A DNA stretch of 7,960 bases. Origin: Fimbriimonas sp. Its GTDB lineage: Bacteria > Armatimonadota > Fimbriimonadia > Fimbriimonadales > Fimbriimonadaceae. The notes under the pieces were generated by a model. It searched no databases, was not told the origin of the DNA, and saw only the letters and a program-made list of their open reading frames with translations. The stretch's first letter is position 1; every line of letters starts with the position of its first letter. Below are positions 6,543 through 7,960 of this stretch, piece by piece. A program made the position numbers and the translations under genes. The stretch spans positions 1 through 7,960 of the forward strand of contig JAUJNV010000087.1 of NCBI GenBank assembly GCA_030447945.1. The letters are read 5' to 3'.

Positions 6543-7960
6543 ATGTTTCAGGTTCCGCCATTTGAGTTCGACGTGCACTCCGGCACCGGCTTGATCGTGC
6601 GGATGGCCGGGGTGCCGGTCGTCAGGGGGTCGTACTTCCAAATCTACGACCCGGGCTGGACCAAGGGTCACTACAGCTCGCTCTCGAACGCCCAGACCGT
6701 CAGGAGGATCGACGCCAACACCGTCGAGCTGAGCTTCAAGAGCGGCCTCGCCGGGGGGACGCAGGTTTATCGGCGGCAAGGCGACCGCCTGCTCGTGGAG
6801 TATCGCTTCGAGTGGGCGGGGGAGCGGCCCGTGCGTGTGGAGCTCGCGGGCGGCTTCGTATGGGCGCCTGCGCTGGAGGCGGGCGAGTTGATGGCGGAGG
6901 GGAAGCCGACGCGGTCGCTGACGAGCTACGCGTACAGCGGAACAGGCTTCGAGGGTCGGCGCTTCTCGCCGGACGCGGCGAGCTACCTGTTTCGTGCGCC
7001 GCTGGGCGAAGTGGAGGTGAAGGGCAGCCGCCCGCTGACCCTATTCGACGCCCGCGGCTACGGTCAGGACTGGGCCCGGGGTCGGAGTCTTTGGTGGCTG
7101 GGTGCGGCCGATCTGGAGCTTGCGAAGGATAAGCCTCTGGCCATTCAGATCGAATGGCGCTTCGCACCGTCGGCGATAGCGGCGCCCCGAATGAACCGCA
7201 TCGCTCTCCCGGCGCGGAAGGTGCCGAACGCCCTCAGCCCCGACGAGAGCTTGCCCCTCCTGATCCCCAAGCCGAAAGACAGCCGCCTGGACTTCACGCG
7301 GACCCTCACCCTTACCGGGGCTTACGAGTTCCCGGCCGGGCGCTTCCGGTTCTTCGAAGAGTTCCAAAGCGCGCTGCGCCGCCGGTTCCATCTGAGCCCG
7401 CCCGCCAAGGGAGCGGCCAAGGTGGCCGCCGACGGCGGCGTGATCGACAAGAAGATGACGCTCGGGGGTTACCGGATCACGATCACCCCTCGGAGCATCA
7501 GTGTGCTGGGCGAGCAGGAAGAGGGGCTTCGGATGGGCTTGCGCCGGCTTGCCTCGCTGGCCTTCGTTCGCAACGGTAAGCTCGTCCTGCCGACCGGGAC
7601 GCTCGTGGACTGGCCGAGCGTGCCGTGGCGCGGCGTACACCTCTTCATCGGCCCCCGGGCGCGGCCCTTCCAGCAGCGGCTGTGGGAGCGGGTGCTGCTG
7701 CCGATGGGCTTCAACCGGGTGGTCCTCCAGAGCGAGCGGACCGCCTGGAAGGCCCTTCCGGGCGCGGGTTCCGCGATCACCACCTCGCGCGAGGAGCTGG
7801 CGCTTCTCTTCGCCATGTACCGGCGCCTGGAAGTGGAGCCGATCCCGCTTATCCAGAGCTGGGGGCACATGGAGTGGCTGTTCGCAAACGGTAAGAACCT
7901 CGACCTCGCCTTCAACCCCCAAATCCCCTACGCCGTCGATCCGCGCAAGCAGAAGGCGCG
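6543..7960 (+). CDS. GH20-like glycoside hydrolase (beta-N-acetylhexosaminidase type), 5' part
   Basis: The frame is open from ATG 6543 to the window edge (472 codons) and continues beyond it. Three regions can be seen. Residues 1-210 form an all-beta-looking domain (for example VPVVRGSYFQIYDPGW) that I do not recognise. Residues 240-355 resemble the GH20 N-terminal alpha/beta domain: LIPKPKD at 240, GYRITITPRSISV around 309, then a glycine-rich helix. At 356-364 DWPSVPWRG leads into the first barrel strand (RGVHLFIG), and EPIPLIQSWGH around 432-442 matches the GH20 pattern IPEIDMPGH. The Asp-Glu catalytic pair lies beyond the window, so activity is unproven. Family enzymes remove terminal N-acetylhexosamine from chitin-, peptidoglycan- or glycan-derived sugars. 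There is no signal peptide at this start or at the in-frame ATG 6495, so it looks cytoplasmic. ATG 6543 is preferred for its -10-like hexamer; 6495 remains possible. It is divergent from recQ. Confidence 0.7.
   Translation, partial: MFQVPPFEFDVHSGTGLIVRMAGVPVVRGSYFQIYDPGWTKGHYSSLSNAQTVRRIDANTVELSFKSGLAGGTQVYRRQGDRLLVEYRFEWAGERPVRVELAGGFVWAPALEAGELMAEGKPTRSLTSYAYSGTGFEGRRFSPDAASYLFRAPLGEVEVKGSRPLTLFDARGYGQDWARGRSLWWLGAADLELAKDKPLAIQIEWRFAPSAIAAPRMNRIALPARKVPNALSPDESLPLLIPKPKDSRLDFTRTLTLTGAYEFPAGRFRFFEEFQSALRRRFHLSPPAKGAAKVAADGGVIDKKMTLGGYRITITPRSISVLGEQEEGLRMGLRRLASLAFVRNGKLVLPTGTLVDWPSVPWRGVHLFIGPRARPFQQRLWERVLLPMGFNRVVLQSERTAWKALPGAGSAITTSREELALLFAMYRRLEVEPIPLIQSWGHMEWLFANGKNLDLAFNPQIPYAVDPRKQKA

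Noticed and set aside
7041..7922. 293-aa open frame on the minus strand
   Set aside because: It lies opposite the well-supported GH20-like gene. Its translation is rich in Arg, Pro and Gly without motifs, as expected for the antisense of a high-GC gene.

Overview
This is a high-GC (roughly 60-65% by eye) bacterial chromosomal segment. I see no phage genes, transposases, CRISPR arrays, rRNA or tRNA. Recognisable genes are housekeeping (polyphosphate metabolism, RecQ helicase) plus a carbohydrate-active enzyme. Several genes appear to have a -10-like hexamer immediately before the start codon (possible leaderless mRNAs). The last gene looks like a GH20-type enzyme with an unusual N-terminal domain. 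Together these would fit Armatimonadota (for example Fimbriimonas-like) or a Deinococcus-type lineage, but this taxonomic guess is an inference and weak.

Layout: positions 1-91 are non-coding. A small secreted hypothetical protein follows (92-559), then a 324-base gap, a 67-residue two-helix membrane protein (884-1087), and a 328-base gap. Next comes a ppx-ppk pair (exopolyphosphatase 1416-2329, polyphosphate kinase 2329-4367) joined by a TAGTG stop/start overlap. These two enzymes are expected to hydrolyse and synthesise polyphosphate, respectively. Converging on them from the minus strand is recQ (6461-4505), followed four bases after its stop by a possible 30-residue CxxC micro-protein (4500-4408). 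Divergent from recQ, across 81 bases, a large gene similar to glycoside hydrolase family 20 starts at 6543 and runs off the right edge.

The most conspicuous feature is sequence damage. The ppx 3' end and the first ~150 bases of ppk carry about six apparent small deletions, mostly one base lost where a doublet is expected, while the next 1.88 kb of ppk is clean. recQ has a one-base insertion in a C5 run and non-consensus residues in helicase motifs V and VI. The pattern looks more like local low-accuracy sequencing than gene decay, but the two cannot be separated from this window alone. Anyone using this annotation should treat ppx, ppk and recQ as probably intact genes whose reading frames are broken in this copy. 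I found no convincing undescribed multi-gene system here.
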